Origin: Desulfovibrio sp.
GTDB taxonomy: Bacteria; Desulfobacterota; Desulfovibrionia; Desulfovibrionales; Desulfovibrionaceae
Assembly: GCF_009712225.1 (NCBI RefSeq)
Contig: NZ_WASP01000006.1
Span: forward strand, 1-64,000
DNA length: 64,000 bases
Reading direction: 5' to 3'
Position numbers and translations under genes: made by a program. The notes under the pieces were generated by a model. The model was not told where the DNA came from, searched no databases, and worked only from the letters and a program-made list of their open reading frames with translations. Positions 36,686 through 45,357 of the stretch are shown in pieces (the first letter of the stretch is position 1; every line of letters starts with the position of its first letter).

Positions 36686-38263
36686 TTATTGCCACAGTCG
36701 GGCAAGGTGCAGTGCAAGGGCCTGTTCATCTTTCTGATCTTTTGCCCGCATGGTTGCAAGAAACTGCTGCGCATGGTCGCAGAGAGCTTTTGCAGAGCCA
36801 TCGTTGTCAACCACAGAGTCGCAGGCAGCCATTTTACGGTCCTGCGCCCACTGCCAGCCTTCAATAGCTTCCAGCTTATCCTGCGGCCAGCCGCGGTTTG
36901 CCTCGATGCGCTGCGCCCGCAGTGACAGGGGGCAGCGTATGCCCACCACATGTGGCCGGGGTTCAAAATTGTGCTGCCAGCCAGATTCAAAGAACAACGG
37001 TACTTCGGCAACAGCAAGCGGGGCCCCGAGCGATTCCTGCTTTGCCCAGAACGACTCAAGGGCGGCGTGGGTCAAGGCGTGCACAATGCCCTCAACCTCG
37101 CGACGCAGGGCGGGGTTGTCGCGCATGGCTTCCATCAGTGCGATTTTGTCAACCGAACCGTCGGGGGCGAGCAACGAAGTCTGGCTGTTGAGTCGGCCTA
37201 TCCATTTGGCAGCTTCGCCACGGGGGGCATATAGCTCGGCCACGGCGGCATCAGCGCTGAAGGTGGGGGCACCAAGGTCGGCCAGACAGCTGGTAAAGGC
37301 AGATTTGCCGCTGCCCGGATTGCCCGTAACAACAATGCGCCGCATACGATGACAGGCGCTTAGCGCGGCCAGCAGCATGTCGTCCGGCGGGGGGCAGGCA
37401 AAGCTTATGGGCGCGCCAGTGGCGGGGTGGGTAAAGCTGATGCGCCATGCGTGCAGCATCTGGCGCGGGGCCATGGCCTGCACCGGTTTGGGTGCGTAAA
37501 GTCTGTCGCCCAGCAGGGGATGCCCCACATGGGTCATGTGCACGCGTATCTGGTGGGTGCGCCCGGTGTGGATGCGTACCGCCAGCAGCGAAAAACGCCT
37601 GTCTGGCGCAGACCACAGGGTTTTCCATTCGGTATGTGCGGCGCGACCACCGCGCGATTCTGGCACAACGGCCATTTTTACCTTGGCGGTGGGGTGCCGG
37701 CCAATGGGCTCAAAGCACTGTCCTTCAGCCGCGGGCACGCCGCTGACAAGGGCAAGGTATTCCTTGTGCACCTCACGCTGGGCAAATGCCTCGCTGAGCG
37801 CAAGACGGTCCTGCTCTGTAAGGGCCACCAGCAAAATGCCACTGGTGTCCTTGTCCAGCCGGTGCACGATACCCGGGCGCTGGCCCTCGATCTTGCCCAG
37901 CTGCGGGAACCGCCCCAGCAGGCGCTGCACCAGTGTCTGTTCCGGGCACGAGGGGCAGGGGTGTACTGTCAGGCCCGCAGGCTTGTTGCACACCACCAGG
38001 TGATCATCCTGCCACAGCAGTTCCAGATGGCCCTCCTCGGCCTGCAGGGTCGTGGAAGTTTCCGGCAGGCAGAGCACAATGGTCTGCCCGGCCCGTATCT
38101 TTGCATTGGCGCGTGTTTCGGGCAGGCCGTCTATCTGGCAGTGCCCAGCCTGAACCGCCTTTTGCAGGGCCGCGCGCGAAAGCTCCGGGGCTGCCTGACT
38201 CAGCAGCCGGTCGAGGCGTTGCCCCGCGTCGTCAGCGGTTGTGGTAAGGCGCAGTTCTTTCAC
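36686..38263 (-). CDS. RluD-type pseudouridine synthase fused to dephospho-CoA kinase
   Basis: A 525-residue fusion of two housekeeping enzymes. Residues 1-305 are an S4 domain plus an RluA/RluD pseudouridine synthase with the catalytic Asp137 in HRLDKDTSG and the motif IHTGRTHQIRVHM. Residues about 309-520 are CoaE, the last step of coenzyme A synthesis, with P-loop GNPGSGKS, DxxxAELYAP and the CoA-binding EVPLFFESGW. The CoaE part begins with VVTGNPGSGKS, with no stop or restart in between, so it is a true fusion. Its GTG start overlaps the stop of the NlpC/P60 gene (GTGA), showing coupling. Confidence 0.93.
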   Translation of the reverse strand: MKELRLTTTADDAGQRLDRLLSQAAPELSRAALQKAVQAGHCQIDGLPETRANAKIRAGQTIVLCLPETSTTLQAEEGHLELLWQDDHLVVCNKPAGLTVHPCPSCPEQTLVQRLLGRFPQLGKIEGQRPGIVHRLDKDTSGILLVALTEQDRLALSEAFAQREVHKEYLALVSGVPAAEGQCFEPIGRHPTAKVKMAVVPESRGGRAAHTEWKTLWSAPDRRFSLLAVRIHTGRTHQIRVHMTHVGHPLLGDRLYAPKPVQAMAPRQMLHAWRISFTHPATGAPISFACPPPDDMLLAALSACHRMRRIVVTGNPGSGKSAFTSCLADLGAPTFSADAAVAELYAPRGEAAKWIGRLNSQTSLLAPDGSVDKIALMEAMRDNPALRREVEGIVHALTHAALESFWAKQESLGAPLAVAEVPLFFESGWQHNFEPRPHVVGIRCPLSLRAQRIEANRGWPQDKLEAIEGWQWAQDRKMAACDSVVDNDGSAKALCDHAQQFLATMRAKDQKDEQALALHLARLWQ

Positions 38264-39642
38264 TGAAGCGTATCCGCCGGGGTGCTCAACGTGCGCAGCC
38301 TGTCGGCAAAAGTGGTTGTGCGATAAAGGTTCTTGAGCTCTGAGCCGGGCGTGATGGAGGTGACCACGGCCCTGCCGATGACAAAGCGGTGGTCGGTGTC
38401 GCTGCCTTCAACCGTGCGCACGCCCCAAACGTTGTGGAAAATAACGGGCCTGCCGTTGTACTTGCCCAGGTACAGCATGATGTGCCCACGCATACCCACA
38501 AGACTGAGGAAGGGAACGCCATTGCGCATGATCTGTTCTTCCTTGGTCTCTGTGGGCATGCCCTCAAGCATGGTTATGGAACCCGTGCGGGCCTGCGATA
38601 CAGAGTTGCGCGGCAGCCATATGCCGAAGGTCGCAAGCAGCTCGCGCGTGAGGGCCGAGCAGTCGCGGTCGCCAAACATGCCGCCCCAGCCGTATGGCTG
38701 GCCTGCCATCACGTTGCCCACTTTTGCCACATTGCCGGGGGTCATGCGCATGGGCCAGGGTACGGCATCGGCGTTGGTGGTTGTGGCAGGGGCCAGTTCC
38801 GCCATACCGTCAGCGCCACGAACTGGCGCCATAAGCTGAATGGTCTGCGCACCGGCATCCGCCCCTTCATAGGCTGCAGAGCTGCCCCGCATGGGCAGTA
38901 TGGTACCGATGTTTGCGGTTATGGAGCCCATGGGCGTTGCAAGGTTTACCTTGTCGCGGATAAAGGCCGCAAAAGTGCTGTTTCTGTACATGTGCTTGAA
39001 TTCGGCGCTTACCGGGGCGAGGTCTTCGTCCGCGACCCAGCCACCGGCGATGGCGCACTCAACATAATGCCAGCGCCCGTCGCGGCTGGTGTGGGCAATC
39101 AGAACCGGGGTACCCACAGGCAGCAGGGAGTACTGGAAATAATCGAAAGGATTGGCCTTGGGGTCGGGGGTTGGCTCTGAAAAACGCGGTTCGTTGGTGG
39201 GCAGTTCGCGCAGGTTGGTGTTGCGCACTGCAATGGCTGCCTGGCTGCGCGAGGGGAATGACCCCAGAGCGGCGTTGGCGCTCATGGCGTCCCATTCTGA
39301 CTGCGTCCAGCGGGTATAACCGTCTTTGTAGCCGCGGGCCTTGTTGAACAGCACGGCCACATCGCGTTTGCGGGTAGATGTTTTGACCATTTCCCACGGG
39401 CCAAAGGTAAGACGCATGAATCTGGCGGCCTGGTTGGCCTGTTCCGCCGGGGAAATAAGCAGCTTGTCCTCTCCTGCGGCCTTGGCGTATTCAGTGAGGT
39501 TTTGCGGGTAGCGTCGCAGGTCTTCCAGGGTTCCCATCCATGTGGGCAGGGTGCCATCGCGGGTGGGAATGACCTTGCCACCACATGCGGCCAAAAGGGC
39601 AAAACAGGCGATCAGCAGGGGAAGGTGAAGACGAGATTTCAT
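38260..39642 (-). CDS. SH3-domain NlpC/P60 peptidoglycan endopeptidase lipoprotein
   Basis: A 460-residue secreted cell-wall hydrolase. The N-terminus MKSRLHLPLLIACFALLAACGG has a lipobox (LLAAC), so it is anchored as a lipoprotein. A helical N-terminal region and two SH3-like domains cover about 30-320, and the NlpC/P60 domain about 330-450 holds the catalytic Cys in FGDRDCSALTRELL and the His in RGHIMLYLG. The layout matches the D. vulgaris gamma-D-glutamyl-diamino acid endopeptidase of known structure. The ATG at 39642 has AAGGAG upstream; the longer frame is rejected. It is first in the operon with RluD-CoaE. Confidence 0.93.
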   Translation of the reverse strand: MKSRLHLPLLIACFALLAACGGKVIPTRDGTLPTWMGTLEDLRRYPQNLTEYAKAAGEDKLLISPAEQANQAARFMRLTFGPWEMVKTSTRKRDVAVLFNKARGYKDGYTRWTQSEWDAMSANAALGSFPSRSQAAIAVRNTNLRELPTNEPRFSEPTPDPKANPFDYFQYSLLPVGTPVLIAHTSRDGRWHYVECAIAGGWVADEDLAPVSAEFKHMYRNSTFAAFIRDKVNLATPMGSITANIGTILPMRGSSAAYEGADAGAQTIQLMAPVRGADGMAELAPATTTNADAVPWPMRMTPGNVAKVGNVMAGQPYGWGGMFGDRDCSALTRELLATFGIWLPRNSVSQARTGSITMLEGMPTETKEEQIMRNGVPFLSLVGMRGHIMLYLGKYNGRPVIFHNVWGVRTVEGSDTDHRFVIGRAVVTSITPGSELKNLYRTTTFADRLRTLSTPADTLQ

Positions 39643-39794
39643 GAGGGCTGCTCCTTCCTTCGGGCGAATTTGAGCCGCCGCCAGCGGCTTCAACATATCT
39701 ACCACTTGGGAACGTGTCCGGCAACGGCTCATTTTAATGGCTGTGTATGAAATACTTGACAAACCAGGCCTTGCCCCGTATGTATCCTTTCGTT

Positions 39795-39870
39795 GTCACC
39801 ATCGTCTATCCGGTTAGGACGGCGGCCTCTCAAGCCGTTAAGACGGGTTCAAATCCCGTTGGTGACGCCA
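39795..39870 (+). tRNA. tRNA-Glu(CUC)
   Basis: A complete 76-base cloverleaf. Acceptor GTCACCA pairs with TGGTGAC, the D stem is GTCT/GGAC, the anticodon arm GCGGC-CTCTCAA-GCCGT gives anticodon CTC, the variable loop is TAAG, and the T arm is ACGGG-TTCAAAT-CCCGT. The discriminator G and CCA are encoded. The sequence downstream becomes AT-rich and decayed, so this tRNA is a likely integration target. Confidence 0.96.
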
Positions 39871-39880
39871 AATTAAATCA

Positions 39881-39920
39881 GGTGCTTGCAGTAATATGCT
39901 GCAAGCACCTTTTATTTTTT
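39881..39920 (+). terminator. Rho-independent terminator after tRNA-Glu
   Basis: GGTGCTTGCAG at 39881-39891 pairs perfectly with CTGCAAGCACC at 39899-39909, followed by TTTTATTTTTT. It terminates the tRNA transcript. Confidence 0.92.
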
Positions 39921-40374
39921 CCAACCCTATTTCCAACCTTTTTGCTGAAAGTCTTTGCTGCGTAATAAAAGCTGTGATTATATCCAGTCGTCTCAATAGA
40001 GCCTTCACCCCGCAAAGTAGTCCTTGAATGTATGCTGGGGGAAAGGTTCATTTCAAACGCAAAAGTAAAAAAAGTAATTTTAGTAACCTGCTATAATCCC
40101 CCATCTTTTTGTGGTGTCAAAGGGGAAACGCGACATGATTTGGCTATGAACTTTCAATACGCGAAATTATTGAAATTTTTTCATACAAGAAGGCTTGTAA
40201 CCCCATAGTAGCTGTAACTTATATGAAAAAACGAACGGCAAGAGTTAAAGATATTCAGCGAAAGTTTCAACGTTGGATCTACTCGCTGATCATAATGATT
40301 GCCGGGGATGTACAGGTGGTCTAAGCCCCCCCAAAAAAGTAGTCGTATTTAGCTTTGATCATGTATTTTTTTAG

Positions 40375-40479
40375 GAATCCGTTCCGGGGACTGTTGAAAA
40401 CTGGCAGCAGGATTATAGCCAGCGCAGGCGCACAGTTTATCTGGGACTGACTACACATGAATACTGCGGAAGGACATAG
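40375..40479 (+). pseudogene. IS3-family transposase OrfB C-terminal remnant
   Basis: One frame reads ENWQQDYSQRRRTVYLGLTT and ends with a TAG at 40477-40479. This resembles the end of IS3-type OrfB transposases, where a W..DYN..RPHSSLGYLTPAEY-like stretch is typical. Only about 35 codons remain and the catalytic DDE part is missing, so this is a fragment of a dead insertion sequence. Confidence 0.6.
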
Positions 40480-40536
40480 ACAGAGAATCAATTAAACTAG
40501 CTGCGTGGCAGTAGCTCTCGATGTGAAGGGCATGGC

Positions 40537-40942
40537 TCACTTGCTGTTCCCATCAGCAAGATCATCCTTGGTTGACGTGGCTACATGGTCCACATTCTTA
40601 ATACCTGCGCTACGCCTGATCCATAACTTCCATCATCTGCCCGTAAGGAACATTTTTGTCTGCTCGCACAAAAAACTGGCGTCCACAGTCTTTTACACGC
40701 ATGGTCAAAGCTTGCAATAGACTTTCCATGTAGGGCTGCTGTTCGTTGAGAAAGGATAGGCCGCCTGATTTTGTCATAAGCATCACATGGTCTTCATCAG
40801 CGGGCAGAACTTTATGCGCTTTCCCTGCCAGCAGCTTTACATCCAGCCCTTCTGTCATCATGTGGGGCCAGCTCTCCTTGGTTATTTTTTTAGCTAGCGC
40901 TGGCACATTGTTTTCTTCGCGTGCTGCGGCGATGGGATCAGT
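40537..40942 (-). pseudogene. Frameshifted, 5'-truncated exbD/tolR remnant
   Basis: The minus strand encodes the periplasmic part of an ExbD/TolR-type proton-channel subunit: GLDVKLLAGKAHKVLPADED, then the diagnostic FFVRADKNVPYGQMMEVMD. A TAG at 40610-40612 ends this frame. The next frame continues the family tail (SAGIKNVDHVATSTKDD) to a TGA at 40537-40539, so one base change has broken the gene. The N-terminal membrane helix expected of ExbD is missing; an in-frame TAA at 40943-40945 closes the frame upstream. No exbB or tonB is intact nearby. Confidence 0.72.
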
Positions 40943-41386
40943 TTAATTTGTGGCCGATGCACGTTATTAAGCAATAGGTCACCGCCACCTGTATTTTTTG
41001 CTTACGTCTTTACTGCTTGAAGCAGCATGCGTGACAGTTCATAACACGCCTTTTCCTCAGTAAAAAATATCCCATATTCTGCTAGAATGCCCACAGTCGT
41101 GTGCGTCCAGTATTTGCTGTCCCTGTGGGATTACATCTTTGATCTCCACCTCATGTCCTCGCCCTCCATGTGTCGCGCCGCATGGGGTGGTTCGCCATGC
41201 CTACATGAGCTCGCGACCACACGGCGGATATCTGCTCGCACTGATGTCAGCGCCTCAGCAGCATAAAAATAAATGGTCTCTCAAAAAAAAGATACATCAT
41301 CACATTTTTGCAATTTTGTATGGCTGTGGTTTTGTCAGTCAATAATTTTATTGTTGAATATAAAATAGTTATATTTTCAATATGAA

Positions 41387-41402
41387 TGGCACGGTAGTTG
41401 CT
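41387..41402 (+). promoter_or_regulatory. Sigma-54 promoter of the TauE-sulfotransferase operon
   Basis: TGGCACGGTAGTTGCT matches the TGGCAC-N5-TTGCW consensus perfectly, with the -24 GG at 41388-41389 and the -12 GC at 41400-41401. Transcription should start near 41413. This excludes the ATG at 41382 as the TauE start and supports the one at 41439. Upstream are AT-rich palindromes: CAATAA-TT-TTATTG at 41340-41353 and an imperfect TTGAATAT...TTTTCAA repeat at 41354-41380; these could bind the activator or IHF but lie unusually close to the promoter. Confidence 0.88.
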
Positions 41403-41438
41403 CAATGCAAGACAACGTCATGCATTCGGAGCATATTT

Positions 41439-42182
41439 ATGTTCATTCTTCTTGCGTTAATTGCCGTTCTTGTAGGCGCGCTCATTGGCACGGTCGGCGT
41501 TGGCGGTATTCTGCTCATTCCCGCCCTCAACGGCTTTGCCGACCTTCCCATTCATGTCTCCATGGGAACGTCCTTGTTCAGCTTCATCTTCACTGGAGTA
41601 CTGGGCACATGGCTATACCAGCGTCACGGAAGCATAGACTGGGGCATTACCATCCCTGTATGTGCCGGGGCGCTGCTGTCAGGCTATGCCGGGGCGTTAT
41701 GCAACGGCTACGCCTCGCCGCGCCTACTGGGGGTGCTCCTAGGCGTCGTCATCATCTTTGCAGGCATTTATGCCCTGCTGCCTCCCCACCAAAATTCCCC
41801 AGAGAACCATAACCGGCGGCGTCTGCCCCTATTGCTGGGCATAGGTGCACTGGTGGGTTTTGGTTCAGGCCTTACTGGCGTGGGCGGTCCTGTGCTTTCG
41901 GTACCGCTTATGGTCATTTTGGGATTTGCCCCGCTCACGGCCATCGCTACAAGCCAGGTCATTCAGATCACGGCAGCGCTTTCCGGTACGTTAGGCAATG
42001 TTTCCAACGGTGCCATCAATTTTTCGGTTGCGTCATGGGTGACGGTACTGGAGCTTGGCGGTGTCATTCTTGGCGCGCGCTTGGCCCATACGGTATCTAC
42101 CGCAACTCTGAAAAAAACTGTTTCTGTGGTGTGTATACTCGTCGGCAGCTTTGTGCTGGCGAGGGAGTTACTGCAATTCTAA
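41439..42182 (+). CDS. TauE/SafE family anion exporter
   Basis: A 247-residue inner-membrane protein with about eight helices in two repeats, each with the TauE/SafE glycine signature: GTVGVGGILLIPAL near residue 20-35 and GLTGVGGPVLSVPL near 145-160. The start at 41439 (MFILLALIAVLVGALIG) has GGAG 8 bases upstream and lies downstream of the sigma-54 promoter. It is a different member of the family from the TauE at 11759. The sulfotransferase follows 18 bases later, so the transporter probably moves a sulfur-containing or organic anion linked to that enzyme. Confidence 0.9.
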   Translation: MFILLALIAVLVGALIGTVGVGGILLIPALNGFADLPIHVSMGTSLFSFIFTGVLGTWLYQRHGSIDWGITIPVCAGALLSGYAGALCNGYASPRLLGVLLGVVIIFAGIYALLPPHQNSPENHNRRRLPLLLGIGALVGFGSGLTGVGGPVLSVPLMVILGFAPLTAIATSQVIQITAALSGTLGNVSNGAINFSVASWVTVLELGGVILGARLAHTVSTATLKKTVSVVCILVGSFVLARELLQF

Positions 42183-42200
42183 TTTTACAAGGAGTACTAT

Positions 42201-43355
42201 ATGCCCATTACACTTGATGAACGTCCCATATTCATGATCGGTGCGGAACGCTCTGGCACCACGCTGGTTATGGCGCTTCTCGGTAGTCATTCACGCATCG
42301 CTGTCCCGGAGGTCGTGTGGTATTATCCCCGCTTTTATCCGTATCTGCATACTTACGGTGATCTTGGCAAGTCCGAGAATTTCCGTACGTTAGCCAGCGA
42401 AATGGTCTTTGGTCTTAAGACCCCCCTGTGGGGTATGAAGGTTAACCCTCGGACAATCCTCGACGAGGTCATTGAATTAGCCCCTGAGCGCAGTTTCGCA
42501 GGGCTTTACGCAGCCATGCACCAGCGCTTCGCTCAATACAGCAACAAACCACGCTGGGGCGAAAAAACACCGCACAATCTCTATTTTATTGATGCGATGC
42601 ACCGCGATTTTCCCAATGCCCAGTTTATTTACATTACTCGCGACGGGCGCGATTCCTGCGTGGACTACATGGAATCCTCTTTTGGCCCCACCAATATTTA
42701 CTGCGCCGCCCACTCTTGGAAGCGCTGCTGGAATGCAGTTAAAGACTGGCGTAAACCGCTCTCGGACAAAGGGCTGTGGCTGGATGTGCGCTATGAAGAC
42801 CTTGTGCGCAAACCAGACCAAATCATGCGTGGTGTATGCGAATTCCTTGGCGAAAATTTTGAAACGGGCATGTTCGACTTCTACAAGACTGACATGGCCA
42901 AAGCGCGTGGCGCTTCGCGCGATCACGCACCTCTGGGGCACGCCATCAGCGATAAGTATGTGGGCATTTATAAAGACTTGTTGAGTCAGCGTGATCAGCG
43001 CATTTTTGCTGCCGTTGCAGGAAAAGAACTTGAGGAAGCCGGTTACAAGAATGATGTAACGCCTGAAATGCCTTCCGAGAAAATGATTAGCAAATACGTA
43101 GAATTTGATGGACGCATCCGCGCTGCTACGCTGGACGGTTTCGAAGGGCACATTGTATTTGAAAGCTACAACGATTGGCTTATTAACCAGCGCGAAGAAC
43201 GCCGCAAAAAAGGTATTTGGGCCGAAGCCGACAATCCTCATGCATTCCCGCAGGGCGACCCGGATGAGGAAATGATCATGGGCATGCGGGCCTGGAGTAC
43301 GTGGAAGAAACATTTTTCCATCAAGCGTCAATATGTAGGCGATGTCGTGCTGTAG
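42201..43355 (+). CDS. Sulfotransferase family protein
   Basis: A 384-residue protein with the PAPS-dependent sulfotransferase fold. The 5'-phosphosulfate loop is FMIGAERSGTTLVMALLGSH near residues 11-30, and the 3'-phosphate motif is YITRDGRDSCVDYMES near 143-158. It would transfer sulfate from PAPS to an alcohol, sugar or phenol acceptor in the cytoplasm; no membrane segment or signal is seen. AAGGAG precedes the ATG. The length exceeds typical 270-300 residue bacterial enzymes because of a C-terminal extension of about 100 residues. A PAPS-using enzyme in a dissimilatory sulfate reducer, inside a transport operon, is unusual. Confidence 0.85.
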   Translation: MPITLDERPIFMIGAERSGTTLVMALLGSHSRIAVPEVVWYYPRFYPYLHTYGDLGKSENFRTLASEMVFGLKTPLWGMKVNPRTILDEVIELAPERSFAGLYAAMHQRFAQYSNKPRWGEKTPHNLYFIDAMHRDFPNAQFIYITRDGRDSCVDYMESSFGPTNIYCAAHSWKRCWNAVKDWRKPLSDKGLWLDVRYEDLVRKPDQIMRGVCEFLGENFETGMFDFYKTDMAKARGASRDHAPLGHAISDKYVGIYKDLLSQRDQRIFAAVAGKELEEAGYKNDVTPEMPSEKMISKYVEFDGRIRAATLDGFEGHIVFESYNDWLINQREERRKKGIWAEADNPHAFPQGDPDEEMIMGMRAWSTWKKHFSIKRQYVGDVVL

Positions 43356-43368
43356 TGGAAGCGAACTT

Positions 43369-43400
43369 CCCCCTGCAGGTCATAACTACCCTGCAGGGGG
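43369..43400 (+). promoter_or_regulatory. Perfect intercistronic hairpin
   Basis: CCCCCTGCAGG at 43369-43379 pairs perfectly with CCTGCAGGGGG at 43390-43400 around a 10-base loop. It lies between the sulfotransferase and the transporter genes and has no T-run. It probably protects the upstream mRNA or lowers read-through into the transporter gene. Confidence 0.72.
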
Positions 43401-43465
43401 TTGAGGCAAACTTCCAGCCCTTTTCAAAATTTCTTCAAAATTGGAATTTTTTTAGAGAGGTAAGT

Positions 43466-44998
43466 ATGCTGCAGGATTCACCATCTACTACGCCTTGCCC
43501 TCGTTTTGGACTAGCCCGCTTTTTGACTACTCTGTGGGGTAACGCCGACATGGCGGGAGTATCTCCAAAGAAATCATTTCTTGGTTTTATTCTTGCGTGG
43601 GTTGTTTTTTTGGGCATCATATTATTCATGCCACAACCGGAAGGGCTCTCACAGCAAGGCAAGGCGACCTTGGCGGTGGTTGCATGGGCCAGCATAATTT
43701 GGGTTTCCGAAGCCATCCCTGTGGGCATAACCGGGGTAGCGATTCCCATGCTGCTTACCCTGAGCGGGGCCGTTGACAAATTTCCTAAAGCCGTTTCAGG
43801 CTTTACCTCCAATGCATATTTTATCTGCATGATAGCGTTTATCATGGCCGCCATCATACAGGTCGCAGGTATAGATAAACGCATTGCCATAACCCTGCTG
43901 CACAAACTGCGCATTAAAAGCGCCAACAGCACCATTATGGGCCTCTTCGGCGTCAATTTTATTCTTTCCATTATTGTCCCCGGAGCGAATCCCCGCGGAG
44001 CGCTGTTGCTGCCCATTGTTAACGGCATCACGAATCTTTTTGGTGATACGCCAGCCGAGCGCGCCGTAAAAAAGCATATTATGATTCAGGTGCTCGTCTA
44101 TGGTTCCATGATTTCCGGTATGTGCATCCTTACTTCGCATTTGCCCAACCTTGTTCTCGTGGGTCTGTTCAGTAAAGAGTTGCATCTTGATATATCCTAT
44201 CTTGATTGGTTCATTCTGCAATGGCCATATCTTGGTATGTTTTTTCTGACTAACTTCTGGCTGCGCTCACATTTCAAGACAAAAAATATGGGAATTGAAG
44301 GCGGAGCCCAGGTGTTGACAGAGCAGTTCAAGCGCCTGCCCCAGATTTCGCAAAGCGAGATTCTCATCCTGCTTATTTTTGGATTTACTGCAACACTGTG
44401 GATGACACAAAGCTGGCACCATATTCCCAGCCATGTTGTAGCCATGCTCGGCCTGATTTTACTTTTTATCCCGGGAATTTTCCCCTTCACCTGGAAACAG
44501 ATTCAGGAACGCACCATATGGGGAACACTGATCATGTTGGGCGGGGCCCTCTCCATGTCTCAGTGCATGGGCAGCTCCGGTCTTGCTGCATGGCTCGCTG
44601 AACATATACACATTTTTGCCGTTGGGCATCCGTGGTGGCTGATCTTGCTTATCATCATGGTTGGCACGCACATCATCCGTCTTGGCATGCTGTCTAATGT
44701 GGCTGCGGTCAGCTTGTTTGCTCCTATTCTTGTCAAACTGGCCCCGACTCTCGGCCTGCATCCCGTGGCTTTTACCATGCTTGTGGCCGACACGGATACC
44801 TTTGCTTACATTCTGCCCACGCAGATCACTGTTGCGGTAATTGCATACAGCAGTAACACTTTTTCCATGGCTGACTATGCAAAGGCGGGGTGGGTGTCTG
44901 TCTTGATGGCTATTGGATACGGCATATTCGTTATGGTCCCTTGGTATGCATTTCTTGGGCTGCCAGTGTGGGATCCAACCGCCCCGTGGCCTTTCTAG
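43466..44998 (+). CDS. DASS/SLC13 family anion transporter
   Basis: A 510-residue secondary transporter of the divalent anion:sodium symporter family, with about twelve helices. Landmarks are WVSEAIPVGITGVAIPMLLT near residues 75-95, the GANPRGALLLPIVNG stretch near 175, and the C-terminal pseudo-repeat with LSNVAAVSLFAPI and AYSSNTFSMADYAKAG. Family members carry dicarboxylates, citrate, sulfate or organosulfonates. AGAGAGG precedes the ATG at 43466; the frame open from 43301 overlaps the sulfotransferase and is rejected. As third gene of the sigma-54 operon it probably imports the substrate or counter-ion of the pathway. Confidence 0.92.
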   Translation: MLQDSPSTTPCPRFGLARFLTTLWGNADMAGVSPKKSFLGFILAWVVFLGIILFMPQPEGLSQQGKATLAVVAWASIIWVSEAIPVGITGVAIPMLLTLSGAVDKFPKAVSGFTSNAYFICMIAFIMAAIIQVAGIDKRIAITLLHKLRIKSANSTIMGLFGVNFILSIIVPGANPRGALLLPIVNGITNLFGDTPAERAVKKHIMIQVLVYGSMISGMCILTSHLPNLVLVGLFSKELHLDISYLDWFILQWPYLGMFFLTNFWLRSHFKTKNMGIEGGAQVLTEQFKRLPQISQSEILILLIFGFTATLWMTQSWHHIPSHVVAMLGLILLFIPGIFPFTWKQIQERTIWGTLIMLGGALSMSQCMGSSGLAAWLAEHIHIFAVGHPWWLILLIIMVGTHIIRLGMLSNVAAVSLFAPILVKLAPTLGLHPVAFTMLVADTDTFAYILPTQITVAVIAYSSNTFSMADYAKAGWVSVLMAIGYGIFVMVPWYAFLGLPVWDPTAPWPF

Positions 44999-45357
44999 TA
45001 ATTCCTTCACGGGATACACAGTGTTATGTATGACTGTAAGAAAGGAATTTTTGCGCAAGGGATATCACCCGATGATCTCCAGCAGGAATAAAAAGCGTAT
45101 TTCTTGAGAGATAGCCGAAGGCCACTGTGAAAACTCTTCAGGGTAAAGAGGAACCTGTTGTTGGCAGCATCACCCCGGCTTGCCGCGGCTGGGAATGACA
45201 TTGTATACAACCACTGTGCGATTTTTTCTTGTTTCATATCTTGTAATGTACTGCTTTCTTTCTCCTTACGACGGTCGTTGTATGACATCGACCGTCGTTT
45301 CTTGTATTGATACGCAGAATGCGATAGTGTTGGTGCAATAACAGATCGGGAGTATGT
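44999..45357 (+). promoter_or_regulatory. Intergenic region with a perfect hairpin before the activator gene
   Basis: ACGACGGTCG at 45268-45277 and CGACCGTCGT at 45289-45298 form a perfect 10-base inverted repeat with an 11-base loop, followed by TTCTTGTATT. It may terminate the transporter operon or act as an operator for the sigma-54 activator gene 60 bases further on. No other gene is visible in the 359 bases. Confidence 0.5.

Larger units (their letters stand above)
39921..41386. other. Decayed region at the tRNA-Glu 3' side
   Basis: About 1.5 kb without an intact gene. Besides the IS3 and exbD remnants listed separately, it holds two TTCCAACC direct repeats 12 bases apart (39919 and 39931), which may be integrase arm-type sites; an open frame of about 55 codons without a good start at about 40143-40323 (+); and a decayed minus-strand reading frame at about 41002-41193 that is open in two adjoining frames (GGRGHEVEIKDVIPQGQQIL, then ILAEYGIFFTEEKACYELSR). 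The last looks like a once-coding gene with a frameshift, but I do not recognise it. Confidence 0.6.

Noticed and set aside
40505-40720. 71-codon plus-strand ORF
   Set aside because: It is antisense to the exbD remnant, which carries recognisable family motifs.
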